Shown here: positions 48,874 through 59,294 of the stretch, one piece after another
Numbering within the stretch: position 1 is the first letter of the stretch
Layout of the letters: each line of letters opens with the position of its first letter
NCBI GenBank assembly: GCA_013339895.1
Contig: JABACO010000002.1
Coordinates: 9,834,020-9,898,019, forward strand
From: Ephydatia muelleri
Taxonomy: Eukaryota > Porifera > Demospongiae > Spongillida > Spongillidae
Length of the DNA: 64,000 nucleotides
Direction of reading: 5' to 3'
Translations under genes and position numbers: made by a program
Notes under the pieces: generated by a model
Databases searched by the model: none
The model's input: only the letters and a program-made list of their open reading frames with translations
Told to the model about the DNA's origin: nothing

Positions 48874-49500
48874 GCAGCTGGAGGTGAAACTTAATGTACA
48901 GAATTCCGGGACGGTTTGAAAAATATCTCGCCCGTTTTTAAGTGGTGCTATTGACATTTTTAAGTAGCGGGAACCTCAAACTATTATATATATACCCCAT
49001 TCAAATTATCAGTTGTATTAATTCATGTGGTCCGACTTTGCTCTTGCATTCACTGAAGGTTCAAGGATGTAATATCAGGACACTCTTTTTGGCTTGATCA
49101 AACTGCACTCATTCAATCATACTTTACATTGATTAGCACTACTTATCGTTGCTCCAAAAAAAATTCAAAGACTATAAAAGTTTAGAGAGCTGCCATCTTT
49201 TTCACACAAAATGGTTTATTTAATAATTGAACTACTGAGTTTTGCAATACTTTGAGCAACAAATCTTTGCTTGCGTGGTTCTCGCACCAAGTGGAGAAGT
49301 GGTGTTGGAATGGATGATGGTGCTGGGCTACCGACAGAATTGCCAAAATTGGCCTGGATTAACACTTTTATTTCATTCCTTTTTTCTGTCATTTTGTTGT
49401 TTATGCATATGATTGTATTATTTGTATGTCATATTTATGTTTGCTATTACTTCTTTTTTAATTAAATATATTACAAATGACCATGCACAAAACAACCCCC
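47918..49500. other. SmD1 upstream region and spacer
   Basis: No gene recognised. A CACGTG E-box-like site lies near 48076, about 160 bp upstream of the SmD1 ATG, in moderately GC-rich sequence that may be its promoter; no TATA box is evident. Further right the sequence is A/T-rich, with a G30 run at 48841-48870. Confidence 0.4.
48841..48870. repeat. Poly-G run of about 30
   Basis: Uninterrupted G homopolymer following GGAAATATTG. Lengths of such runs are unreliable in any assembly. Confidence 0.9.
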
Positions 49501-49508
49501 TAACCCTC

Positions 49509-49845
49509 AAGCAGGTCCGTTGTTTTGGCGTTGTGTGACTTTGCGAGGAAACCACGGGCGTTGGCTCGAACTAACAATCTGCCATAGATGGAATTCAGCA
49601 TGGTAGCCTTTGTGGAATTTCCTTGTGCCGCAAGTTGTACTGCTAGTTGTGCAAAAAACTGGCCTGCTGTTCTTCCCCATGTACCAAATGTCTCCACCAC
49701 TAGTGGAACACACTTCCAACCCCAGTTCGGAGCAGATGGGATCATTACTTGTGTGTTTTCTCTCCTCTGTCTGTCTAGCTGCTGCACCTGCAACCACTCC
49801 CGCTTCATACATACATACATACATACATATATACATACACACACA
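49509..49845 (-). mobile_element. Retroelement C-terminal fragment (third copy)
   Basis: Minus-strand reading: PNWGWKCVPLVVETFGTWGR, then FFAQLAVQLAAQG, IYGRLLVRANARGFLAKS and a stop near 49509. This is the same terminal module as 6810-7082 and 7594-7985. The 5' side ends in ATAC tetranucleotide repeats (about 49807-49840), which have replaced the upstream part of the element. Confidence 0.7.
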
Positions 49846-49966
49846 CATTAATATTCACGTTAAAGGTTCATTTATACAATGATGTGCCGTTATACAACAA
49901 TTTAATTGGCCCGAGAATTGGTCGTGCCAATGCATGGCCTCCTGCAGACCCAATAGACCTTCTGCA

Positions 49967-50174
49967 ACTCGCGTCTACGTCATCACGCGCACTATATATG
50001 TTGCTATTAATACACAACCGCGTGGGCACGAGATAAACATTAACCGGACGGGAACGAACAACGGAGGAAAGAAGGCGGTGTCATAACTCACGTGGTGCAT
50101 ATTAATAGCAACTTATTGCGAATCGCATATATAAATAGCAACATTGTGATGCGCGTGATGACGTAGACGCGAGT
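49967..50174. mobile_element. 208-bp MITE with terminal inverted repeats
   Basis: The left end ACTCGCGTCTACGTCATCAC (49967) is exactly inverted at the right end GTGATGACGTAGACGCGAGT (50155-50174), with the match continuing as GCGCA and a looser ATATATxTTGCTATTAAT extension. The 28-bp TIR contains TGACGTAG. No coding capacity. Flanks TCTGCA and CTATAC do not match, so the exact ends may be a few bases off. Confidence 0.75.
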
Positions 50175-50670
50175 CTATACATGTATAATAACATCAGCTG
50201 TTTTGTACGGCTTTGTGCGGTATATTTGCACGCATGGGTGCGACATGGCTTCTTATACACTTTTTATTCTCACCATCGCGTCCGAGGGGAGCAAGAAAAT
50301 CTGTACGGACCCCATCATCCAATATTGTAGAGTTTAAAATGAAGATTACGAATCTGTTTTCAAAATTAGAATCGGACTTTAAAGAAAAAAAGATATGATG
50401 GATTGAAAAAGGGAGCGTAGGGGGTGGTACCCCCTGCTAAATTGAATTTAAAAATATTTAAGGAGAATTCATGTGTTTTTTTAATCTTTTTTCTTTCACT
50501 TCGAATTCACGCGGGAGTTGCATGAATCTATTTCTCTCAGCAAAAGGATTTCACTGATATCCCACACGCAATCGCTAGACACTCACAAACTCGGCAGCAA
50601 ACGATTTTAACATTTAACCCCCTTGTGGCAGCTTTAATAATTAACCAATGATTGAACGTCGTACTTGAAT
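50175..50670. other. No supported gene
   Basis: Includes a 61-codon ORF (50213-50398) ending in lysine-rich sequence with no recognisable motif and a short A/T-rich stretch. Confidence 0.35.
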
Positions 50671-50826
50671 ATGGATTGTGATAGGTGTGGCAAGCGCTTA
50701 AAAAGCAAGGAATTCGTTAACGTGCAACGGCACTATGAATCCGATTTGTGCAAAAGGAAATTTACCGCAGCGGTTAACCAGCATCAAATGCAGGAATCGG
50801 AGCCCCCTGCAGATAAAAGGCAGTGA
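50671..50826 (+). CDS. Small Cys/His zinc-finger-like ORF (51 residues)
   Basis: ATG at 50671, TGA at 50824-50826. Begins MDCDRCGKRLKSKEFVNVQR, then HYESDLCKRK: a CxxC pair followed by H and C with classical spacing for one zinc-binding finger, then a polar tail. The next ORF (50823-51086, other frame, PKPLCLGYLPDVPAPF) overlaps its stop by a few bases and may be its frameshifted continuation. The pair could be the N-terminal part of a transposon-encoded protein. No known family identified. Confidence 0.35.
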   Translation: MDCDRCGKRLKSKEFVNVQRHYESDLCKRKFTAAVNQHQMQESEPPADKRQ

Positions 50827-51086
50827 CTCCTGTGCACGAGCGCAGCAAGTGCGGCTTTAGTACGACTACAGGGATACCCGTTGGCGTTGCACTGCATGAA
50901 TCCATTGCCATAGCGTGCGTCCCTAGTGTATCAGATCAAAACCAGTTGTTGCCTTACTTGCCTAAGCCGTTATGTCTGGGGTATTTGCCTGATGTACCTG
51001 CACCGTTCCTTCACAACTGGGCATTCGAGTGCAGAATTTATGTATTCCTTGTTATTTCAGTGCTAATTGTGGTTACGCGTGAGTGA
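50823..51086 (+). CDS. Unrecognised ORF following the zinc-finger ORF
   Basis: Eighty-seven residues, overlapping the preceding stop codon. Contains SKCGFSTTTGIPVGVALHES and LLPYLPKPLCLGYLPDVPAP, and ends in a hydrophobic segment (IYVFLVISVLIVV). The composition looks like real protein sequence for about 65 residues, but I cannot name it. A poly-C run begins at 51141. Confidence 0.3.
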   Translation: MTPVHERSKCGFSTTTGIPVGVALHESIAIACVPSVSDQNQLLPYLPKPLCLGYLPDVPAPFLHNWAFECRIYVFLVISVLIVVTRE

Positions 51087-52440
51087 GAAAGGGGCGTAGG
51101 GGGAAATCTGATGATGGGTGTTTAAGAAATATTTTTTTGCCCCCCCCCCCCCCCCCCCCCCCCCCCGCCCTCGCCATCGTCTAATACTTTATTTGACAGT
51201 GATAGTTAATCACGCAACCGGTGATATGCATGATTGACGGTAACCGCTGGCAACCTGCCGCGACTGCCATTTTAAAAATTGCATGAGATCAAGTGAAGAG
51301 AACTGCACCAGAATAATTACTTAGATCATTGATGCCATGTTATCATGCAACGTCAATAAGCAATTTTATGCATGGGATCGTTTCCGCAAAAAGGGACCAT
51401 AATTATAAAATTTCTATAACAATAGAAATGTAACGCTTGCGTTGAAATGTATGCCAATAACGAATTCAGTGCCTTACAACTCAAATGACAGAAAGTCCGA
51501 TTCTCAGTGCGTAAGAAACGATGTGTAGATAAGCTTGAAACAGGTTGCGCCGGAGCTCCTAACCGATCGCGAGAATTAAATAACCGCCTCAACCGGTTCT
51601 ATTTCAGCTAAATAACCGCTTCAACCGGTTGTTAAATATTAAGCAACCACACCGGTGTCCCATATCCAGAAATGCGCGGTCAAAAAATTGTTGCGGTTTG
51701 TACATTCGCGTATACTTCCGGATAACTCCCATAGAAAATGAATGGCTGTTTATAAACTTGATTGTTAATTAATAACGTAATAGGGTACAACTTTTGTGGC
51801 TATCAAGATTGCTTCAGATACGTACGATCTTGATTTAGCTGAACAAAAAACAACTGCTTTGTATTGAAAATTGTTGTAGTTTTTGTGAAAACAGCACTTT
51901 CCATAGAGTGGAAAATCACACCTAATTAATGTATTCTGCAGCTCATAATTCTTACACCAGTTTAGATTCAGATTTTGTGGGCCCCCAGAATAAGAGATCA
52001 TGCAATTGTATTATTTTTAGAAATATTTACCTAGTATAGATTTTGGCCATGTGAATTTTAAATTGTTTTGAGTCACAAGGACTAGGATTCAATTAGCGCC
52101 ATCTGTTGAGTGTTTTTAATGTAGATACCATGGATATGGATATATGGCAACATGCTACATAATTAATTAACTGGTACGTTAGCTTATATAGTATGGGTTA
52201 CTTAGCTAGCTTAGTATACGTATACGCTATTAAAAGTTAAGTTACTAAGTACTAGCTAGAGCTCTAGTATAGCTGGCTCGAGCTGAGTCCAGGACATATA
52301 TATATATGTATGTAAGTATCTATGATCTGTATATGTCAATATGTATGTGTGATGTGTATGCATGCTTGTGTATAAGTTTTGGTTTGAAAAAGCTCATTGG
52401 GTCCGCGCATGGGAAATACAACCATCCCATATGTGTGGAT
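51087..52440. other. No gene seen; poly-C run and A/T-rich sequence
   Basis: C homopolymer of about 26 at 51141-51166. ACCGCxTCAACCGGTT occurs twice (51581-51596 and 51616-51631), a short direct repeat. The rest is A/T-rich without coding signal. Confidence 0.4.
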
Positions 52441-52463
52441 AACAACACAACATTAGTACTATT

Positions 52464-52673
52464 TTGAATGCATCAGATGGAGAGACAACAATCGGCATCC
52501 ACTATGAAAGTGGGGAGAGTGGTAATTTAACTCGTACTGGTACTATCTCTGCACCCACTCCCTCAGTTGTAAAATACTATGGACAAAATTTCAGGAGCCC
52601 TTTGCTTGAATGCAAAACTAAGTTGTTTGTGAAGCCAGAACAGAGTAAGACTATGAACTGTGTGTGTTGTTAG
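52464..52673 (+). CDS. Exon-like ORF of unknown type
   Basis: Open frame with balanced composition: GETTIGIHYESGESGNLTRT, then PSVVKYYGQNF and LLECKTKLFVKPEQSK. It runs into the GT microsatellite. It could be a transposase or host-gene exon. No family recognised. Confidence 0.25.
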   Translation: MNASDGETTIGIHYESGESGNLTRTGTISAPTPSVVKYYGQNFRSPLLECKTKLFVKPEQSKTMNCVCC

Positions 52674-52686
52674 TGTGTGTTTGTAC

Positions 52687-52698
52687 AGTGTGTGTGTG

Positions 52699-52779
<81 letters not shown>
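52687..52779. repeat. (GT)n microsatellite
   Basis: About 45 GT dinucleotides with one GCGT interruption. Confidence 0.95.
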
Positions 52780-52783
<4 letters not shown>

Positions 52784-52867
52784 TAGTATAGACCTATTCA
52801 TTATGTGCTTGACCTTACAATTGTGTGCTATGTAAACTGTGATTAGCCTAATCTGATGTTAGACTAT

Positions 52868-53045
52868 GTATAGGTCTAGGGTACATGTAGGCCTATGTAG
52901 GTACGTAGGTCCAGGGTAGGCCTATGTAGGTACATGTAGGTCCAGGGTAGGCCTATGTAGGTACATGTACATGTAGGTCCAGGATAGGCCTATAAAGGTC
53001 CAGGGTACTCCTATGTACATGTAGTTACATTGTAGGTCCAGGGTG
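52868..53045. repeat. Degenerate tandem repeat, unit about 31 bp
   Basis: Five to six units built on GGTCCAGGGTAGGCCTATGT followed by AGGTACATGTA. The unit contains palindromic AGGCCT and TACATGTA. Confidence 0.8.
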
Positions 53046-53225
53046 GTACAGGTGGTGATGAACACGTAGGCAAAGATGAGGAGAGTGAAGATGAGGATGA
53101 CTATTTAGATGGAATTGAAGTTGACTAAAACCTACAAACACCTGGACCCTTATGTGGTAGTCCATTGTATGCTATGTAAACTGTGGTTAGATAATCAGAT
53201 GTTAGGCTGCCTGTAGGTGTTGTAG

Positions 53226-53990
53226 TTAGCTAAGTGAACAAACTGTGTACCTGTACATGTATGTCTTAAAACCACACACTATATACATTGTGTGCAGTGA
53301 TGGCATGCATGGGAGCATTAGTCCTGATGCCATAAACTTCACAATCAAGTACATGATGGGAGGGGGGGTGAGTGGCCTGATGCAAAGCCTTTGACCTAGT
53401 GGTAGAGGCATTTTAGTCTGTTGCATAATGTCCTGGTACTTTGTTGTTCTAGGGCTCAATAAGAGAGCTCTGTTTAAAAGTCTGTTTGGGACTGTTTGTA
53501 TGGAGATGAGACGACATGACAATCCTGTATCTATTTTTTGTACTGGTGAAGAATAGCAGGGTCCAGGAACCCAATGTTGAGACTGACCATCTGGAGTCAT
53601 CCACCTCAGGCTCAGCGAATTTACTCAAGAATCGGAGTTTTTACCCTAGGTTCCACCAAAACCAACCAGATGGGCAGGTGTGTCAGCGTACCAAAGGCAG
53701 GCACATGTGTTCAGTTCCAGCAATGGATGCCTACGGAGAATGCTGTCACTGTTCCACTCACTCCTCACCCCTCTTCCACTTCAAAGATGGGAGAACACTA
53801 AGAGCTTCCGCTAGGGTGTGTAACCGGTTATCGGGTTATTCGGATAATCGCAAAAACCTATCCGTTCGAATATCAACTTAGCATTACTCGGAAAAATTGA
53901 TTAGTTATTCGAAATAACCGGTTCATGTTTCCCCATTCGGAGGAAGGTACTTATGTATTCATCGGCAGCATCGACAATTTATTCGAATAG
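53226..53990. other. Region without a recognised gene
   Basis: The plus-strand ORF at 53516-53881 has Ser/Cys-rich sequence (PAMDAYGECCHCSTHSSPLF) but no known motif. Between 53815 and 53930 several copies of CCGGTTAT or ATAACCGG in both orientations occur, suggesting decayed inverted repeats. Confidence 0.3.
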
Positions 53991-53997
53991 CTTTTCA

Positions 53998-54290
53998 TAT
54001 GGAGAAATGGCCCATACATAGGCGGTCATCTTGCTTTGTTTTTTCAAATTGAATTTCTAAATCAAGACAAAAATTTGATTTCTACCGCGCGGAAGTAGTC
54101 AATACGTAATACCTTGCGTTATCTTAGAATAAATTATGTCGGGTTAACGGTTATAAACTTTAATAGCTGTGACGTAACTATCAAGACAATTTGAATTACA
54201 ATTATAATTGTACTGATACACAAATTAAAAATTAACTTATCAGCTGTGCGTCACTTCAGAGATAATATATAAATTATCTCTGGTCACTGG
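53998..54290. repeat. Inverted partial copy of 24285-24935
   Basis: GGAGAAATGGCCCATACATAG...GGCGGTCATCTTGCTTT is the inverse of sequence near 24895-24925, and AAATTTGATTTCTACCGCGC (about 54070) is the inverse of GCGCGGTAGAAAT (about 24759). At 54258-54285 AGAGATAATATATAAATTAT followed by CTCT belongs to the same small palindrome family as 24279-24330. Confidence 0.65.
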
Positions 54291-54417
54291 AGAAGTGGAG
54301 CGCATCAATTAGGCACAATGATGCATGCAGGGATCGAACTACGTATGCTTTTCATGCTTTCATCTTCTGAGACGCAGGTGTTTTGGTGAGTATACTATGT
54401 GAATTTAGTAGCGTAGC

Positions 54418-54445
54418 CCCCCCCCCCCCCCCCCCCCTCCCCCCC
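54418..54445. repeat. Poly-C run
   Basis: About 20 C, two T, then more C (54418-54446). Confidence 0.85.
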
Positions 54446-54543
54446 CAAGTGGGCTACATGTACATGTCCATAGCTGTGTCCAGCGGCGCAGTCAGTTACA
54501 TCGTATACGTGAATATCACAACAGGAGAAGCAGGCATGTTGGG

Positions 54544-54760
<217 letters not shown>

Positions 54761-54855
54761 TATATACATGCATAGATAATCTATGATACATGTACATGTA
54801 TGTGTGATGTGATTGTCGTTATGTGATGTCATCCTCTTCCCCCTCCTTTCCCCAG

Positions 54856-55094
54856 CACCAGATGGATTTGATGCTGTGTTGGTGCAGAATGTGGGCTCCA
54901 CCTACATCATTGTGTCTTGGGACTTGCCAACTCACAGTAATGGCATCCTCATCAACTTCAGTTTGTATTGCAATGGTGCTCTGGCGGGTGTCCTGCCCCT
55001 TACTGTGATCAGCTACAACACCACCGGCCTCCTCCCCTTCACTTTGTACATGTACATGTATGTCTTTTCTGCTACTGTGTGCAACATGCGCAAA
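54856..55094 (+). CDS. Fibronectin type III exon (fragment of a larger receptor-like gene)
   Basis: A pyrimidine-rich acceptor (CCTTTCCCCAG, ending 54855) is followed in phase 1 by APDGFDAVLVQNVGSTYIIV, SWDLPTHSNGILINFSLYCN and VISYNTTGLLPFTLY. The W, the P-x-x-x-N-G and the L-x-P-x-T-x-Y pattern are diagnostic of FN3, and the A-P start plus IxxYxxYxNG style recall the usherin (USH2A) repeats. The final G strand is missing: after TLY the frame runs MYMYVFSATVCNMRK to a TAA at 55095, so a donor probably lies before it or the domain is truncated. A second acceptor-like site near 55154 precedes GPPVTPTGTALQLERG. No complete gene could be assembled. Confidence 0.6.
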
Positions 55095-55389
55095 TAACAG
55101 TGTGCATGGTACATGTATATGATCTGTGCTCAGTACGTTATCTGTTGGACAGGTCCTCCAGTCACGCCCACAGGCACTGCACTCCAGTTGGAACGTGGTG
55201 TTGGGCGTCATCACTTCAATCACTTAGTTTGTGTTCCATCTTTCTTTGCTCTTATCCCTCTCTCCTCCTTCCTTTCTTTCTCTCCTGTCTCACCTACTCC
55301 CTCCCTCCCTCCTTCCCTCTTACCTCCCTTCACCTTCACTTCCTCACTTTCCCTTGCTCCTCCAGTACATTGTGATTCCAACCTTCTCA

Positions 55390-55506
55390 GCATGAGAAGG
55401 ACAGCCCTCCTGAGGGACCCCCTGATCCTGAGTCGGACACTAATGACATTGTCATCAGCGTATTTATTAATAAGATCATTAACCCTGACAAGTCCTTCGG
55501 CTCCTC
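55390..55506 (+). CDS. Possible exon of unknown protein
   Basis: After a long pyrimidine tract (55225-55375) an acceptor TTCTCAG precedes HEKDSPPEGPPDPESDTNDI and VISVFINKIINPDKSFGSS, ending at a strong donor (TCA|GTGAGT, 55507). It lies just downstream of the FN3 exon on the same strand and may belong to the same gene; no domain recognised. Confidence 0.3.
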
Positions 55507-55872
55507 AGTGAGTACTCCACTCAATATGCCTAGACCTTATACGGTCATACCTTGGCACTCTTCCCCAGGACCCCATGTGCATCCTTCTACAACTCTCCTC
55601 TCTTTTAGTGGAGCATACTGCCCCACACATTCATGACTCCAACATGTCAGTACAGATACAGATGTGTAGTGTATTAGCGTTGATATAGTGTACTGTTGTT
55701 TATGTTGGCCTTGGGGCCTGACTGCTACCACAAAACCCACAAGGGCAGTCCAAGGTGTACACAACCATTGTTCTGGCTAAAATGAATACAATCAAAGCAT
55801 CTTGCTGATCTTCATTTGATAGGCAGATAGTGTGGCAGATACATGTACATGAAGATTGGACTACTTGTGAGG

Positions 55873-55916
<44 letters not shown>

Positions 55917-56580
55917 GTAAGTGGTAATGCCTGTGGTTATTTTATCTCACATCCATGGGAGGAGCTACACCTCTATGTAATGGGCTTTATCTGTGTACAT
56001 GTACTGTAGGCACAAGCGCTTCCATACACTCTTTGACTTGTTGCAATATGGGTTGATGTCAAAGTACAATGTAATGTGCTCTTCCCTAGACCCTATGGAG
56101 GAGCTTACAGCCAGTCCCCCATACCCCAGCTGTAGCAGGACTTGGGCATGGGTCATTTGCCCCCCCTCCCACAAACTGGATCCATCACTGAAATTGAATT
56201 TACTCTCTTGTCAGGATCAGCTGAACAGGATGCCCTTACAATGAAAGAGTCACCCCTCAAAATCTTGATACCGTTCTTCCTAAGGCCCCACCCATCATGG
56301 GGGTGGTTGCAAAATGACTAACAGTTTTTGCTGCCTCTATCTGTATCAGTCCCTGCACCATCATCTTTTATTAAAATGCTTGACCCTTGCACCCACAAAT
56401 AATCCCTACACAAATACCATGTGCATGAAGTTGTTCACTTTATGGAGGTATCATACTTACTAGTATACATGTATGTTGCATGCATGGGGCAAAGGTCTTG
56501 CCACACAACAAAATTCATGACATTGTGCCTTTGTTCCTTGTATAAATCCTCAAATTAAGATAGGATCAGAAGAGGTATGT

Positions 56581-56648
<68 letters not shown>

Positions 56649-57305
56649 CATGTCTCAGCTTATGAAGTGGGAAGCTGAAATCGAAATCCCATTGCATACA
56701 TTGTTTGTTCAGATTACACAGTGACTGACAGAAACAAAGAAAAATGAGTTCAATGACACCAAGTCCTATGAACTTGGAGTGATGGAAGCAATGGCTGCAT
56801 TCTACCAACTGGCATCATGATTCGCTGCTTCTTCATCCTGTCCAGTTCTCACCATCCTTTATATGTGCAGCCTGTATGTTTTTAAATTACTAATGACATA
56901 ATGTAATCAGTAGAAGCCTGGGGGGGGGGGGGGGGGGGGGGGAGGGGGGGGGGGGGGGAGAGAGAGACAGGAAGGATTGAGTAGGCAACACGCAACATCT
57001 ATCAGTAACACTCCTAGTTTCAAGACATTCAGTTGCTACAGATGTTACATTTACAAGATGCACACCATTACAGGGGATTTACTGACCCCCTGATTTACAC
57101 ATGCCATGTAACTTGCCATTAATCGGGCTGGTCTGCACCATTTAATATAACTGCATGGCATGCCATGTAATGGTACGAAGGGAAAACTTATTTTTGCAAA
57201 CACCACCCCCTGTTGCTTTCAACACAGATTCTAGAAACTAAATATCCATTCCTGGACCAATGGGACTGAATATATACATGTATGATCAGTCACATTGGTC
57301 CTTCT
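55507..57305. other. No supported gene; microsatellites and G-runs
   Basis: Contains (GT)n at 55877-55916, (CA)n at 56580-56647 and a G-run of about 38 with one A at 56921-56958. Candidate exon-like pieces (CTTCCCTAG acceptor near 56088; a KNEFNDTKSYELGVMEAMAA reading near 56740-56800) have splice-like edges but no recognisable domain. Confidence 0.35.
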
Positions 57306-58735
57306 TCCTATGCATGGGTAAAATGCAACCAAAAGTGGGTTCAAAGTAGTTCTGGAAGAGTTCAAACTCTGCACATACATGTATGTGATTGCCCGCAGAA
57401 ACATACTACACACACACACATACACACACACATACACACACACACACACACATACACACACACTTGCATTGTAGCTTTTTCCTCCTTACTTACACACCTA
57501 GATCAGTTATTAGGGCATACACTTACACTGTTACATGCATTACGTCACAAGCACCATACGTATACATGCACCATACGTATACATGCACCATACAGTAAAG
57601 CATACACATGTGTTGGAGGCAAAATATACAGTTTTTTATTCGCAATACATCATCGATATGCTACTGCTAAACTAGACTACAACAGCGTAATACATTATTT
57701 CTAATAAATGCTCCCTTTGTGAAGGGCACTATTATTACATCCGATTCGAACCTAACTAATCACAGAATCACACTTTCAACACATCGATATCGAGTATGTG
57801 GATGGAACCACACAACTACGCTTAAAGTTTCTCACCTCGGATCTGCAAAATATTAGCGTTGCTGTTGTGTTAATTTGATAACTGGAGGTACATGTACATG
57901 TACATGTGATCACGTTTGGCTGCTGGTTTGTTTCTCAGACACTCGATTCAGCTATGTGTAGGCCAATAGGATCCGCTAACATAAAAATTTGATATACGAA
58001 GTGTTGCCAGCGTACGTAGATATCTGAGCAGCGGTCGAGGTATATGCAGCCTACACTATCATTCTAATTTCAAGACAACGATCAGTGTACTCAGTGTAGA
58101 AAACACAGACTCGAAGCTTTTAGTATTCCATGTAGTTATGTTTATACGCTCATTTCCCCCTGTCTACCCCGTCCCCTGGCCCACCTTGCCCTCTGCCTCG
58201 ACTCCATCCTCGCAGAATTGCCCTAGATGGGCGTGTCCAAGTTAGAGGTCTCACGTTAGCTAAATATTATGGCAACCTATAGAAACGCCATTTTAAAATG
58301 GCGCCTTATTGCACCAAAAATGGTTTACAATTTTTTTAAATAGTCCCCAAATTCTTCACGACAACATTCACTTTTTTTCATATATTATATTATTTGGATA
58401 GTTGTAGAATAGTTTAAGAGGGTGGTAAAAGTTATAACCCCCTCTGTTCATTAGTTATAACTAATGGAAATCTTAATTAGCATGATTTTTTTCCATTTTG
58501 TGCACAAGTCTATGGAATATCAAATGGTCCCAGACTTTTGTACGGTATGAGATACAAAAATTGAAATTGACTACATTTGAACATCATTTTGAGTAGTATT
58601 AGTTGGTAGCAAAAGTTGCAGGTCCGTTACCTAATTAAATAATAATCAAGTTCGCAAAAACGCCATACATTCTCTATGTAACATACCGCGGAATGAAATC
58701 CAAAAATTTACAAACCGCAACTTTCGTGATCTCCA
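57306..58735. repeat. 1.4-kb dispersed non-coding repeat, copy 2
   Basis: Direct copy of 24915-26385, with short indels. The CA tract is short and interrupted here. A 17-bp phrase (CACCATACGTATACATG) is duplicated at 57549-57583. The 19-base palindrome GCCATTTTAAAATGGCGCC is preserved (about 58287). The ends against unrelated flanks define the repeat boundaries. Confidence 0.8.
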
Positions 58736-59294
58736 TATGCTTTTCTGCATTCGATCTAAGGTCCTGTACAGAGTAACAACTGTTTGATTATACATCGTCG
58801 AAAATCTTAGACTCACTAAGGTTACCACTACGCGAAATGTATATATTTCATTGCAATTGGAAACACATGGAAATACCGTAATAATTGGCTTGACAACTTT
58901 CCTACGTATTTACTCATCATGAAATGTAATTCCTTCAGTCGTTAAATTTAATTCACCTGGTCATGATAGCGCACACGCATGCACCACGTTTCAAGAAAAG
59001 TTTTCGAAAACTGCCGTGAGTCTTTACTGTACATATATATATATACCGGTATAGGTCAAGAGACGTACATACGAGTATCGGTTGTATATACCTGGTATAC
59101 AGAGCGCAACATCACGACCCCATAACTTATTCTGACAAGGCAACCATTCACCCATACATGCATATATAATTTATAGACAGGTTGCAGTGTCATCCTGGGA
59201 AGGTTCACACTTACGTTGATTCACTCGCCGCCATGTTTTTGGTGTCCTAACTATTTTTACGTCAGCATTTATTGAAAAGTGTGGCGCCTACAGT
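58736..59294. other. Upstream of the YqaJ gene; no gene seen
   Basis: A/T-rich with TATATATATATACCGGTATA near 59035. CGCCGCCATG near 59229 and moderately GC-rich sequence to 59294 could be a promoter for the plus-strand gene; no conclusive element. Confidence 0.35.
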
